DNA of 16,562 nt from an uncultured Blautia sp. (GCA_900551715.1 URXG01000060.1:1-16562), one strand, 5' to 3'; positions 6,520 to 15,061 are shown, numbered from the stretch's first letter. Numbers and translations: made by a program. The notes: generated from the sequence alone by a model not told the origin.

Positions 6520-9500
6520 ATGAACAACCAGGATTATCCATTCAAATTTTCCATCATTACAGCGGTTTATAATACAGAAGCGTATCTTGAGGATGCTGTC
6601 AACAGCGTTCTGTCCCAGGACATCGGATTTACTGATTCTGTACAGCTTATTCTGGTAGATGACGGATCTTCTGACCAGTCAGGAAACATCTGCGATACTT
6701 ATCAGAAGCAATATCCTTCCAATATTAAAGTCATACACAAACCTAACGGAGGGGTATCCTCTGCCCGAAACGAAGGACTCCGGTATGCGGAAGGACGATA
6801 TATCAACTTTCTGGATTCTGATGACAGACTTTCTTCTAATACATTGTCTGCAGTATATGATTTTTTTACAGAGATTGATAACAAGGCAGATTTTATTTCT
6901 GTTCCAATGTACTTCTTTGAAAAAAAGGAAGGTCCTCACCGTCTGAATTATAAATTCAAATCCGGCGAGAACAAAGTTATTAATGTTAATAAAAAATACA
7001 ATTATGTACAGATGGCAGTGAATTCTGCATTCTTTAAAAAAGAAGTTTTTGATAACAGAAGCTTTGATACATCCCTTCATTATTCAGAAGACGCAAAAAT
7101 GATCATGGACATTCTTCTGGACAATCCTCACTACGGTATTGTACCGGATGCTTCGTATTATTATCGTGTCCGTACTTCTACAGATTCTGCCCGGGATGCA
7201 TGCTGGTCCAGAAAAGAATGGTATCTGGATCCTCTGGAACATTACGTTCACTGGTCAATAGAAGAAGCCAGGAAACGTCGTGGGCATGTTCCCAGATTTG
7301 TTCAGTTTACACTTATGTACGATGTGCAGGGGTTTTTCCGCATGAAAAAACTCCCTGCTGATATACTTTCTCCTGAAGAACTTGAAAAATTCCTTTCAGA
7401 ACTTCAAAATCTTCTTGATGAACTCCATCCGTCTGTTATAATAGAGCAGAAAAACATGAGTATGGAGCAGAAAGACAATGTACTCCGTATGAAAAAATCT
7501 TCCGGCAAAGGCTCTCTTATCTATGATGACGAACATGAGGATGCGTATATTCAATACAAAACCATCTCCAGTCATCCTATGTCAGCCTACAAAGCCAGCG
7601 TTACCCATATTGTTCCTGTACAGAAAGGTGTACTTATAGAAGGTACGGTAAAGACCTGTACCCATTTTCCGGATCCTTCCCAGGTTCTTATAAGACTTAC
7701 CTGCAGCCGCACCATCCGGAATATTCCCTGCGACTTTCACAGGAACCCTGACGGAATTTTTGTTTATGCAGATAAGATCCTTGCGCAGGTCTGGGATTTT
7801 CAGGTAGTGATTCCTTATTTTTATCTGAAAGAACCTGTTTTTGTGGATCTTTGTCTCAATTGTAATCTACATACCATACGATACAAAAAGACTGACACCC
7901 GGGATGTTGTTCTGGATAACTGCAATTCCCAGGATTCTCCTGTTATTTTTCAACAGGAGGACGATCATTTCAGTCTATATGGCAACACTTATTATGGAGG
8001 AAATATGAACGACAATTTACCTAATGAATACAAACCTGTTCTTACTACAGCTCTCGTAGGCGAGCCACTGATGCTTAATTCTGTTTCTGTGGAAGGAACC
8101 TCACTGAAACTTATATTTAACCCTGAAGAACTTCCGGCAGTTGCACCTGAGCATATCAGGATATTTGCACGACGGGTCAACTCCGATATTGAGATTCCCC
8201 TTACTTCCACCTGGCGCAGTTCCACAGAACTTCTTGCAGATGTTCTTCCCGTTTATCAACCGGAAGTTTTTGACAGAGCTGCTTTCCGTATTTATCTTGT
8301 AGAATGTTCCCCGGAACAGAATGTTTCCCGGGTTCTCAAAACAGCCGAACGTCCTGAACGTCAGATTATTTCCGAAGGCACCTGGTATCAGAAAGAGAAT
8401 TCTCCGGAATCTTTTGAATATGTACTTTTCCTGCAGCAAGGCAGCCGTAGCAAAGTTACAATCATGGAAGCACAGAGATATTTCTATATCAACCGTACTC
8501 AGGACTGTCACCTGAAACATCTTTCCATGAAGAACGGTATCCTGAAAGTTATTTTTATGCTGGAACCTGGTGAATATGAATATCAGAAAACCTACACCCA
8601 GTTTCGCCATGTACTTCTTGCCGATGCACAGACTTACGATTTTGAGACACTGGAAATAAAAGAAAAAGGCCAGGAGCTGAAAATCACCGTTTCTCTGGAT
8701 ATGAACGCCATCGACTGGAAAAGTATCTACTGGGATATTCACGTAAGGCTTCGCCACAAAGTTACCGGTCAGGAAACCCGCTGCTCCATCAAAATGGGCA
8801 AATATACCCGTATGTTCCACAAATTCCTTTACAATGGTTCTTTCCCGGGCAAAGACGGTTTCTTCCTTTATCCATTCTATACCGGCGAAAAAGCACTTGC
8901 CCTCGTATATCGCGAAAAAGGTAAGTACGATGACATGGATATTGTATTTAAGGAGCTGGCAGCTATTGCACTTTTCAAACTCACCAAACCATACTGGAAA
9001 CATAAACATATCTGTCTTGTATGTGAAAAATACTCCGCACAGGCCCAGGAAAGTGGATATTGTTTCTTCAAACACTGTATGGAACAGGACGAAGAGAAGA
9101 ATCTTGGCAAACAGATCTACTATATTATCGACAAAGAATCTCCGGATCGTGCCAAACTGGCACCATACTCCAAAAGAGTCGTGGATTTTATGAGCATCCG
9201 CCATATGATCTACACCCAGGCAGCTGAACTTTTTGTCAGCTCAGACTCCAGATATCACTCTTACGCCTTCAAGAGCAGACACAGTGTATTTAACCGCTAT
9301 CTTAAGAAATTCCCTACTGTATTCTTACAGCATGGTGTAATTTCCTTCAAATGCGTACCATCCTTTGCCAAAGGACGTAAGCTCAGTTGCGACCTGTTTG
9401 TAGTTTCCACCGAAAAAGAACGTCAGATCGTCATTGACTACCTGAACTACAGTCCGGAACAGGTTATCAACACAGGGCTTCCCCGCTGGGATGTACTGGA

Positions 9501-10125
9501 GGACAAATCTCAGGACAAACGTGAAATCCTGATCATGCCTACCTGGCGTTATTCCATGGAGATCATTTCCGATAACGACTTCGAAAAGAGTGAATATTTC
9601 CTGAAATACACCTCTCTTCTGAATTCACCGAGACTGGCTCAGATTCTGGAAGATAATGACCTGCAGGTAAACTTCTATCTGCATCCAAAATTCCAGAACC
9701 ATATGGGAACTTTCCAGTCCTCCAATAACCGTATCCATCTCCTTTCCTTTGGAGATGTACCGGTAAATGAAATGCTGATGCGCTGCCGTATGCTGATCAC
9801 TGATTATTCCAGTGTTGCATGGGATGTTTTTTATCAGGACAAACCTGTCCTCTTCTATCAGTTTGACCTGGATACCTATGAACAGGCTGAGGGAAGCTAC
9901 ATCGACATGAGAAAAGAACTGTTCGGTGACCGTACAGAAGATGAAAATGAACTTCTCGATCTCTTTGAAAAAAATATAAAGAACGGTTTCAAAGTAGAAC
10001 CAAAATATGAAGAAATGAGACATGAGCACTTTAAAGAAATTGATCAGAACCACAGCAAACGTGTCTGCGACTGCATCAAAGAATACTTTAAAGAACCGGA
10101 AGAACAGGCTGAAATCGAAGTATAA
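6520..10125 (+). CDS. Fusion of GT2 glycosyltransferase and CDP-glycerol glycerophosphotransferase
   Basis: A 1201-residue soluble protein with three parts. Residues 8-230 are a family-2 glycosyltransferase: FSIITAVYNTEAYL, VDDGSSD (Asp47-Asp48), NGGVSSARNEGL, and the metal-binding FLDSDD (Asp99-Asp101). Residues about 340-800 are beta-rich, apparently three tandem modules, the last resembling the N-terminus of the 520-residue protein at 12615. Residues 828-1185 are a TagF-like glycerophosphotransferase with His938 in FLQHG, His1055 in YLHPK and TDYSSVAWD at 1094-1102; the two histidines match the catalytic pair of TagF. It likely adds sugars and polyol-phosphate units to a wall or capsule polymer. 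No signal peptide or membrane span is seen. ATG at 6520 has AAAGGAG upstream. Sugar and polyol are unknown. Confidence 0.9.
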   Translation: MNNQDYPFKFSIITAVYNTEAYLEDAVNSVLSQDIGFTDSVQLILVDDGSSDQSGNICDTYQKQYPSNIKVIHKPNGGVSSARNEGLRYAEGRYINFLDSDDRLSSNTLSAVYDFFTEIDNKADFISVPMYFFEKKEGPHRLNYKFKSGENKVINVNKKYNYVQMAVNSAFFKKEVFDNRSFDTSLHYSEDAKMIMDILLDNPHYGIVPDASYYYRVRTSTDSARDACWSRKEWYLDPLEHYVHWSIEEARKRRGHVPRFVQFTLMYDVQGFFRMKKLPADILSPEELEKFLSELQNLLDELHPSVIIEQKNMSMEQKDNVLRMKKSSGKGSLIYDDEHEDAYIQYKTISSHPMSAYKASVTHIVPVQKGVLIEGTVKTCTHFPDPSQVLIRLTCSRTIRNIPCDFHRNPDGIFVYADKILAQVWDFQVVIPYFYLKEPVFVDLCLNCNLHTIRYKKTDTRDVVLDNCNSQDSPVIFQQEDDHFSLYGNTYYGGNMNDNLPNEYKPVLTTALVGEPLMLNSVSVEGTSLKLIFNPEELPAVAPEHIRIFARRVNSDIEIPLTSTWRSSTELLADVLPVYQPEVFDRAAFRIYLVECSPEQNVSRVLKTAERPERQIISEGTWYQKENSPESFEYVLFLQQGSRSKVTIMEAQRYFYINRTQDCHLKHLSMKNGILKVIFMLEPGEYEYQKTYTQFRHVLLADAQTYDFETLEIKEKGQELKITVSLDMNAIDWKSIYWDIHVRLRHKVTGQETRCSIKMGKYTRMFHKFLYNGSFPGKDGFFLYPFYTGEKALALVYREKGKYDDMDIVFKELAAIALFKLTKPYWKHKHICLVCEKYSAQAQESGYCFFKHCMEQDEEKNLGKQIYYIIDKESPDRAKLAPYSKRVVDFMSIRHMIYTQAAELFVSSDSRYHSYAFKSRHSVFNRYLKKFPTVFLQHGVISFKCVPSFAKGRKLSCDLFVVSTEKERQIVIDYLNYSPEQVINTGLPRWDVLEDKSQDKREILIMPTWRYSMEIISDNDFEKSEYFLKYTSLLNSPRLAQILEDNDLQVNFYLHPKFQNHMGTFQSSNNRIHLLSFGDVPVNEMLMRCRMLITDYSSVAWDVFYQDKPVLFYQFDLDTYEQAEGSYIDMRKELFGDRTEDENELLDLFEKNIKNGFKVEPKYEEMRHEHFKEIDQNHSKRVCDCIKEYFKEPEEQAEIEV

Positions 10126-10151
10126 AAAATAATTTGATCTAAAACCAAAAG

Positions 10152-10194
10152 AAAGTGTGGGGATACAGAAATATCTGCTGTCCTCACACTTTTT
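10152..10194. terminator. Bidirectional intrinsic terminator between convergent genes
   Basis: A long stem pairs AAAGTGTG (10152-10159) with CACACTTT (10185-10192), and continues through a G-T wobble, GGA/TCC, another wobble and, past a bulge, CAG/CTG. On the plus strand TTTTT ends the structure. On the minus strand the A-rich bases 10141-10154 give a T-rich tail. It ends both the glycosyltransferase transcript and the convergent acyltransferase transcript. Confidence 0.88.
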
Positions 10195-10206
10195 GTTATG
10201 TTATCA

Positions 10207-11319
10207 TTACAGCGTTCTTTCTGCCCAGCCGGTCACACAACCGATGATCATACCGGAAAGCTGCCTTAAATGCAAAACCTTTCGCACCAGTTCAATGGCT
10301 ATAGCTATGGCAATGCTCACACCCAGTACAAACAGCAGAATCTGCCATGCATATGGGAAAGAATAAGTAACGTCTGTCAGCCATACCCCTCTGATAAATG
10401 TATGGATATAATAAATCAGTCCGGAATATTTACCAATAAACTCCAGAATCTGTCTGATCACCGGAATCTCAATCACAAATTCATACGCCCAGTAGATAAT
10501 CACCGCCGGAATGATTCCTCCAAGGAGAAAGCCAAACTGTTTATTGCCCCAGTCTGTTTTGATCACCATACACATAATTACGATCATCACAGAAGAACAG
10601 AAAATCTTGAAAATCTTACTCAGGAACTTTACACGAAGAGGATTCCATGCTTTCAGTCTGGCAAAGATATCCTGGTCTGCGAAACACACTGCCAGAGGTG
10701 CTGTAAAAAGATACATGGACATCGAGTTCTGCATATCCAGCCATCTGGTTCCCAGAATCAGAATTGCTCCTACTGACAGCCAGCCAAATTTTTTGTAAAA
10801 AACGATCACTACCGGCAGGAATACGATCAACATTACTTCCAGACTCAGGTACCACCAGGTAGGAATCAGAAGTCTGGTTCCAAATAACCGGCCCACACAC
10901 AAGATATCTGCAAAAGCACTGATTACATTTTCCCAAAGACTGTTATTATATCTGTGATACCCTAACCCATAAGTAACTCCGAAACAGAGAAAATAAGGAA
11001 TCAGAAACATAAATACCAGATGAAGATAACGTTTCACCACAAATAACGTTGCTTCTTTTCCGGAGAATTCCAGATCTTTGTATTGTTTTTTCATTGATAA
11101 TGTCAGCCCGTAAACAGAAAGAAATGCGAAGATTCCCACACACTGCTGCATCCATCCACAGACTTCCATAACCTTTTCCTGTGCAAACGGTGCGAAGTTT
11201 ACATTTGCTCCATACAGTCTTTCCACACTGGAAAAGCAGTGATATCCAAGAAGCATGAAAATAGCAATTCCTTTTACCGCCAACGTGTTATTTTTTGTAA
11301 ATTTGTATTTTTTTTCCAT
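10207..11319 (-). CDS. Membrane acyltransferase, acyltransferase-3 family (copy 1)
   Basis: A 370-residue polytopic membrane protein with about ten hydrophobic segments, fitting the acyltransferase-3 family that moves acetyl, succinyl or similar groups onto sugars and wall polymers. The first helix carries LAVKGIAIFMLLGYHC, with His27 where the family has its conserved histidine and Lys16 in place of the more common Arg. Further marks are WWYLSLEVMLIVFLP in mid-protein and a C-terminal helix FPYAWQILLFVLGVS. The fused extracellular SGNH domain found in OatA-type enzymes is absent. The ATG at 11319 follows AAAGGAAAGGAT. It lies 21 bases after a paralogue in the same orientation, so the two form an operon. 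The acceptor is probably the product of the flanking glycosyl/polyol-phosphate transferases, by context only. Confidence 0.85.
   Translation of the reverse strand: MEKKYKFTKNNTLAVKGIAIFMLLGYHCFSSVERLYGANVNFAPFAQEKVMEVCGWMQQCVGIFAFLSVYGLTLSMKKQYKDLEFSGKEATLFVVKRYLHLVFMFLIPYFLCFGVTYGLGYHRYNNSLWENVISAFADILCVGRLFGTRLLIPTWWYLSLEVMLIVFLPVVIVFYKKFGWLSVGAILILGTRWLDMQNSMSMYLFTAPLAVCFADQDIFARLKAWNPLRVKFLSKIFKIFCSSVMIVIMCMVIKTDWGNKQFGFLLGGIIPAVIIYWAYEFVIEIPVIRQILEFIGKYSGLIYYIHTFIRGVWLTDVTYSFPYAWQILLFVLGVSIAIAIAIELVRKVLHLRQLSGMIIGCVTGWAERTL
10322..10368. repeat. 47-bp exact direct repeat, copy 1
   Basis: These 47 bases recur without a mismatch at 11459-11505, within the paralogous acyltransferase. They encode the near-C-terminal helix segment TYSFPYAWQILLFVLG. 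Flanking sequence of the two genes differs much more, so the block stands out. Confidence 0.9.
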
Positions 11320-11340
11320 AATATCCTTTCCTTTATTTTG

Positions 11341-12456
11341 TTATCCAAGCACTCTCTCCAGATATCCCACAACGCTGTCTGTAACCCTTCCTGTGAGCCA
11401 GTCATAATGCAGAATTCTTTTTACCAGATCCAGACATATTGCAAGCCCAAGACTGACTCCCAGTACAAACAGCAGAATCTGCCATGCATATGGGAAAGAA
11501 TAAGTCCTTCCCGGCAGCCATCTGGACCGTACAAAAGTATGTATATAAAAAATAACAGCCGAATGTTTTCCGATAAACTGAAGCACCTGTCTGATCACCG
11601 GGAGCCCTATAAAGAACTCATAAACCCAGCAAATTACCAGTACAGGCAAAACTCCGTTCAGGGCAAATTCAAAATGCTCTCTGCCCCACTGACTGTCAAA
11701 AAGATAATACAGTGCGGATGTCAGCACAGTAAGTAACACGAACTTAAATAATTTATTCATTACAGGATTTTTTATAAATCTGTATGATTTCAACCGTTCA
11801 AATACCTGACCATCTGCAAAACATATCCCCAGTGGAATTACCAGAAGATATTTGGTCATATATTCATGTGCCGGCAAAAATCTGCTTCCAACCATCAGAA
11901 AAACAAAGATCATCAGATAATTAAACTTCCTGTGAAGTTTCAGTGCCAGCGGAAGAAAAATGATCAATAACACTTCCAGACTCAGATACCACCAGGTAGT
12001 GATCAGTTTTGTTGTTCCAAACAAATGACTGACACATAAAATATCCATAACACCATCCAGAATATCTCTGAAAATCCCATCGCCATATCCTCTGCTTCCC
12101 AAAACCACAGTTACACCAACACAGAAAATATAAGGCAGGAGAAATGTAAATACCAGATGCAGGTATCTTTTTACTGTAAAAAATGTGGCTTCTCCGGCTG
12201 TAAACTCAAAATCCGCATACTTCTTTTTTACGGAAAGAGTCATTCCGTAAACAGACAGAAATGCAAACAGCCCCACACAGGTTTCCATACAGCGGGCAAT
12301 CAGCATGGCATCGTCCTGGGACAGTGGAAAGAAACTTACCATAGCTCCATGTAATCGTTCCGAACTGGAAAGACAATGATAGGTCAGCAAAAAGAAAATA
12401 GCAATTCCTTTTACTGCCAGTGTATTTTCCTTAGTGAATTTATTTTCTGTTTCCAT
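11341..12456 (-). CDS. Membrane acyltransferase, acyltransferase-3 family (copy 2)
   Basis: A 371-residue paralogue of the next gene, collinear along its whole length: FTKENTLAVKGIAIFFLLTYHC with Lys16 and His27, WWYLSLEVLLIIFLP, and FPYAWQILLFVLGVS. About ten membrane spans are expected and no extra catalytic domain is fused. The reading frame is open upstream to 12519, but I place the start at the ATG at 12456. It has AAAGGAG seven bases upstream, aligns with the start of copy 1, and the -10 box of its promoter lies at 12480-12485, inside the upstream extension. It is first in the two-gene unit and divergent from the glycerophosphotransferase at 12615. The pair may differ in acyl donor or acceptor site; that is inference. 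Confidence 0.85.
   Translation of the reverse strand: METENKFTKENTLAVKGIAIFFLLTYHCLSSSERLHGAMVSFFPLSQDDAMLIARCMETCVGLFAFLSVYGMTLSVKKKYADFEFTAGEATFFTVKRYLHLVFTFLLPYIFCVGVTVVLGSRGYGDGIFRDILDGVMDILCVSHLFGTTKLITTWWYLSLEVLLIIFLPLALKLHRKFNYLMIFVFLMVGSRFLPAHEYMTKYLLVIPLGICFADGQVFERLKSYRFIKNPVMNKLFKFVLLTVLTSALYYLFDSQWGREHFEFALNGVLPVLVICWVYEFFIGLPVIRQVLQFIGKHSAVIFYIHTFVRSRWLPGRTYSFPYAWQILLFVLGVSLGLAICLDLVKRILHYDWLTGRVTDSVVGYLERVLG
11459..11505. repeat. 47-bp exact direct repeat, copy 2
   Basis: Identical to 10322-10368, 1137 bases away in the same orientation and at the equivalent codons of the paralogous gene. Complete identity, including third codon positions, suggests recent gene conversion between the copies. 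Confidence 0.9.
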
Positions 12457-12479
12457 ATAAACTCCTTTTTGTCTGCCCC

Positions 12480-12508
12480 ATTTTATCATACAACAGATTT
12501 CCTGGCAA
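12480..12508 (-). promoter_or_regulatory. Promoter of the acyltransferase pair
   Basis: Minus strand: TTGCCA (12508-12503), a 17-base spacer and TAAAAT (12485-12480), five of six matches in each hexamer. Transcription would start near 12473, about 17 bases before the start codon at 12456. The -35 box lies only 4 bases from the -35 box of the opposite promoter. Confidence 0.72.
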
Positions 12509-12512
12509 CGTT

Positions 12513-12541
12513 TTGACATTAAAGGTTCCTGTGTTTATAAT
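12513..12541 (+). promoter_or_regulatory. Perfect-consensus sigma-A promoter of the second glycerophosphotransferase
   Basis: TTGACA (12513-12518), 17 bases, TATAAT (12536-12541): a perfect match to the sigma-A consensus with ideal spacing. The transcript would start near 12548, leaving a leader of about 67 bases in which I see no strong structure. Confidence 0.88.
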
Positions 12542-12614
12542 ATTAGTGGGCATATATCGAAAGAAACAATTCGCAGATATCCTAATCAGACCATAACACC
12601 GAAAGGAGTTTCCC

Positions 12615-14177
12615 ATGAATCAGGAAATTCATATTACACAACTGAAAATCAAAAAAAATACAGTCTCTCTGGGATTCACCCTGAAAGAGCCTGTTTCAGA
12701 TATTTCTGTAAATCTTGTCTGCCGTAACCCGGCCTATAATCTCTCCTATCCTTTTCAGTGCACTGTCACATCCGGACAGGTTACCGCCTCTCTGGATGTC
12801 TCTTCTTTGACACTGGCAGAGGGTGACTGGGATGTGGTTGTCAGCATTCCAGGGAAAGCTCCCCTCTCTACCATATTGGGCGGAAGACTGAGAGCCAGAC
12901 TTCTTCTGGGAAATTACCGGATCATCAAAGATCAGAAGATTCTTTTTCCTATGGGAAGTGTAGGACACCGCTTCATTCTTCGCTGTCGTCCTGTTTCTCC
13001 ATATGATCATGGATTTACCAGATTTAAAGAATTTGCAGCTTTTGGACTGTCCCGGATCCTGAAACCTTTTTTCCAAAAAAAGCATCTGTGGCTGGTATAT
13101 GAAAAATACTGTGTTTCTGCCCAGGATAACGGATTTTATTTTTTTCAGTATTGCATGGAACAATTACCGGAAAACCGCAAAAAAAATATATTTTTTATAT
13201 TAGACAAAAAATCCGCACAATGGAATCAGGCTCAGGAATACAGCCGGAATGTGATCCCTTTTATGAGTTTTCGGCATATTCTGTACTTGCTTCTTGCAGA
13301 TATTTATGTTGCTTCTGACAGCCGCCTTCATGCCTATGCATGGCAGCCCATGCCCAATCTGATTTCCCGGGAGATCAACAGACATGATATTTACTTTCTC
13401 CAACATGGGGTACTTGCTCTGAAACGTGTGGAGAATCTTTTCGGAAAAAATGGCTCTAGCTCCATGACTTACTTTACTGCATCTTCGGAATTTGAAAAAA
13501 ATATCATTGTAAAAGAATTTGGCTATGAACCTGAACAGGTTCCTGTTACAGGGCTTTGTCGCTGGGATGTACTGAAAGATCGTTCTGCCTCCACTTCTGA
13601 AAAAAGTATCCTTGTAATGCCCACCTGGCGTTCCTGGCTGGAAGAACAGAATGAAGAAATATTCTGCCAGAGCGATTATTACCATCGCTATTCTGCACTT
13701 CTGAAAGATCCGGAGCTTCTGAATCTTCTGGAAAAGCAGAATCTGAAACTAATTTTTTATATTCATCCCAAGCTTCGGGAACACCTTGCCAGCTTCCATT
13801 CGGATAACAGCCACATCCGGCTGATCCCTTTTGGAAATACACCTCTCAATCAGCTTCTTATGGACTGCTCCATGCTGATCACAGATTATTCCAGTGTTTC
13901 CTGGGATATCTACTATATGGAAAAACCGATTCTTTTTTATCAGTTTGATCTGGAACAGTACAACGAAACAAACGGAAGTTATATTGATATGGATAAAGAA
14001 CTCTATGGAGACCGCTGTATGACACAGTCTGAACTAATCCGGCTGATCCGGGATTACAGTCAGAACGGCTTCCAGGAAAAGAAATTCTATGGAGATATGC
14101 GAAAACATTATTTTGCTTACAGAGATCATAACAACTGTAAACGAACCTTTGATTTTCTTATAAAGAACGGATACTGA
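12615..14177 (+). CDS. CDP-glycerol glycerophosphotransferase family protein (TagF-like)
   Basis: A 520-residue soluble protein, collinear with the last third or more of the 1201-residue fusion but without a GT2 domain. Residues 1-140 form a beta-rich domain. Catalytic domain from about 155 (KKHLWLVYEKY): His264 in FLQHG, His384 in YIHPK, and TDYSSVSWD at 423-431. The spacing between these motifs (120 and 39 residues) is almost that of the fusion (117 and 39). The family transfers glycerol-phosphate (or ribitol-phosphate) from the CDP form to a growing wall polymer at the inner membrane face. Start ATG has AAAGGAG six bases upstream; a perfect-consensus promoter precedes it and a terminator follows at once. 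TagB, TarL or capsule-type polyol transferase are alternatives within the same fold. Confidence 0.9.
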   Translation: MNQEIHITQLKIKKNTVSLGFTLKEPVSDISVNLVCRNPAYNLSYPFQCTVTSGQVTASLDVSSLTLAEGDWDVVVSIPGKAPLSTILGGRLRARLLLGNYRIIKDQKILFPMGSVGHRFILRCRPVSPYDHGFTRFKEFAAFGLSRILKPFFQKKHLWLVYEKYCVSAQDNGFYFFQYCMEQLPENRKKNIFFILDKKSAQWNQAQEYSRNVIPFMSFRHILYLLLADIYVASDSRLHAYAWQPMPNLISREINRHDIYFLQHGVLALKRVENLFGKNGSSSMTYFTASSEFEKNIIVKEFGYEPEQVPVTGLCRWDVLKDRSASTSEKSILVMPTWRSWLEEQNEEIFCQSDYYHRYSALLKDPELLNLLEKQNLKLIFYIHPKLREHLASFHSDNSHIRLIPFGNTPLNQLLMDCSMLITDYSSVSWDIYYMEKPILFYQFDLEQYNETNGSYIDMDKELYGDRCMTQSELIRLIRDYSQNGFQEKKFYGDMRKHYFAYRDHNNCKRTFDFLIKNGY

Positions 14178-14183
14178 TATAAC

Positions 14184-14206
14184 AAAAGGGGCCTCATGCC
14201 CCTTTT
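14184..14206. terminator. Bidirectional terminator
   Basis: AAAAGGGGC (14184-14192), loop CTCAT, GCCCCTTTT (14198-14206): a perfect 9-bp stem with a T-run on each strand, 7 bases after the glycerophosphotransferase stop and 16 bases beyond the end of the convergent acetyltransferase gene. It serves both. Confidence 0.9.
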
Positions 14207-14221
14207 ATCATATCCGGATGA

Positions 14222-14776
14222 TCAGCTTTTCTCTTCGAGCAGTACAGGATTCAGTTTTGCCAGATTTTCTTTGCCAAGCACATGTTCCAGAAAATCTGTA
14301 TACTCTTCAAATGTAAGATTTCCTTCTGGGGTCAGTAATTCAAAATCCACCTGATAAACATTGGCAAAAACACCGGTTTCTTTCAGACCGTTTCTCAGAT
14401 AAAATGCTTTTCTCCGTTTTCGGTCTGCCGAATTCTCTGCCTGTTCATCCTGCTTTTCAATTTCAAAAATATATTTCCGGTCTTTGAATCTTTCCAGAAG
14501 AAGCCGGATACACCTGCTGCCATAACCACTGTTTCTTTTATTCTCTGCAATGGCAAAATAATCCAAAAGTCCCATGTCACCCCAGATCATATTCATGGCA
14601 AGCCCTATAAACTCTCCCTGATCTTCGATAGCATAAATCTCCATTTTGCCCTGGTCTTTCAGAAGTTCCATGATTTCTACTGATTTCTGTTCCTCTTTTG
14701 GAAACGCTTCCTCATAAAGATTCCAGACACTTTTATAGTACATCTGACCATCTTCGTAAATATTCTTTAAATTCAT
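14222..14776 (-). CDS. GNAT-family N-acetyltransferase
   Basis: A 184-residue GNAT-fold protein that would transfer acetyl from acetyl-CoA to an amine; the substrate is not evident. The core strand and pyrophosphate-binding loop are seen in GLLDYFAIAENKRNSGYGSR, where RNSGYG at about residues 81-86 is the Q/R-x-x-G-x-G/A motif. After it comes helix CIRLLLERF and then YIFEIEKQDE, the usual last strands, with FYLRNGLKETG later. The ATG at 14776 lies only 3 bases after the stop of the upstream small gene, whose last codons carry the TAGGGTGA ribosome site, so the two should be translationally coupled. It ends at a shared bidirectional terminator. Confidence 0.85.
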   Translation of the reverse strand: MNLKNIYEDGQMYYKSVWNLYEEAFPKEEQKSVEIMELLKDQGKMEIYAIEDQGEFIGLAMNMIWGDMGLLDYFAIAENKRNSGYGSRCIRLLLERFKDRKYIFEIEKQDEQAENSADRKRRKAFYLRNGLKETGVFANVYQVDFELLTPEGNLTFEEYTDFLEHVLGKENLAKLNPVLLEEKS

Positions 14777-14779
14777 ATT

Positions 14780-15028
14780 TCACCCTACCATATCAGGCCA
14801 GGAAAGAATTTCTTTTGAAATCTCGCCTTCATAGTCTCCTTCAACATCCTGGCTTCTGCCTGCTGCATAAATATTTGTCTCTGCGCCCCAGACCTCATCA
14901 TGATATTCCCATACATGAAAACTTAAGCCTCTGAACATAAAGTCCAGACTTCCGCATCCGTCCTCTTCAGTATACTCATATTTGATTTTTTTCTGTTCCA
15001 GTGCATCCTGCACTTTCTGTAATCTCAT
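14780..15028 (-). CDS. Small conserved-looking protein of unknown function (82 aa)
   Basis: I do not recognise a characterised function. The 82-residue protein is acidic and aromatic-rich, with no signal peptide or membrane span. It begins with a helix (MRLQKVQDALEQKKIKYEYT), then EEDGCGSLDFMFRGLSFHVWEY with alternating beta-like pattern, then WGAETNI and a final amphipathic part. It is probably real: the GGAGG ribosome site is well placed before the ATG at 15028, a good promoter precedes it, and it is coupled to the acetyltransferase gene 3 bases downstream. By context it might work with or modulate that enzyme. Proteins of this look are often annotated only as hypothetical in Lachnospiraceae. 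Confidence 0.75.
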   Translation of the reverse strand: MRLQKVQDALEQKKIKYEYTEEDGCGSLDFMFRGLSFHVWEYHDEVWGAETNIYAAGRSQDVEGDYEGEISKEILSWPDMVG

Positions 15029-15061
15029 TCCTCAGTTTCCTCCAAAATTATTATTATAAAC

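Noticed and set aside
8101..9204. A 367-codon open frame on the minus strand inside the glycosyltransferase gene
   Set aside because: It lies wholly antisense to a gene with clear conserved motifs, has low-complexity Phe-rich translation, and no ribosome site or known family.
12457..12519. Upstream start for the second acyltransferase at 12519
   Set aside because: The extra 21 residues are not shared with the paralogue and overlap the promoter, and the ATG at 12456 has its own AAAGGAG site.
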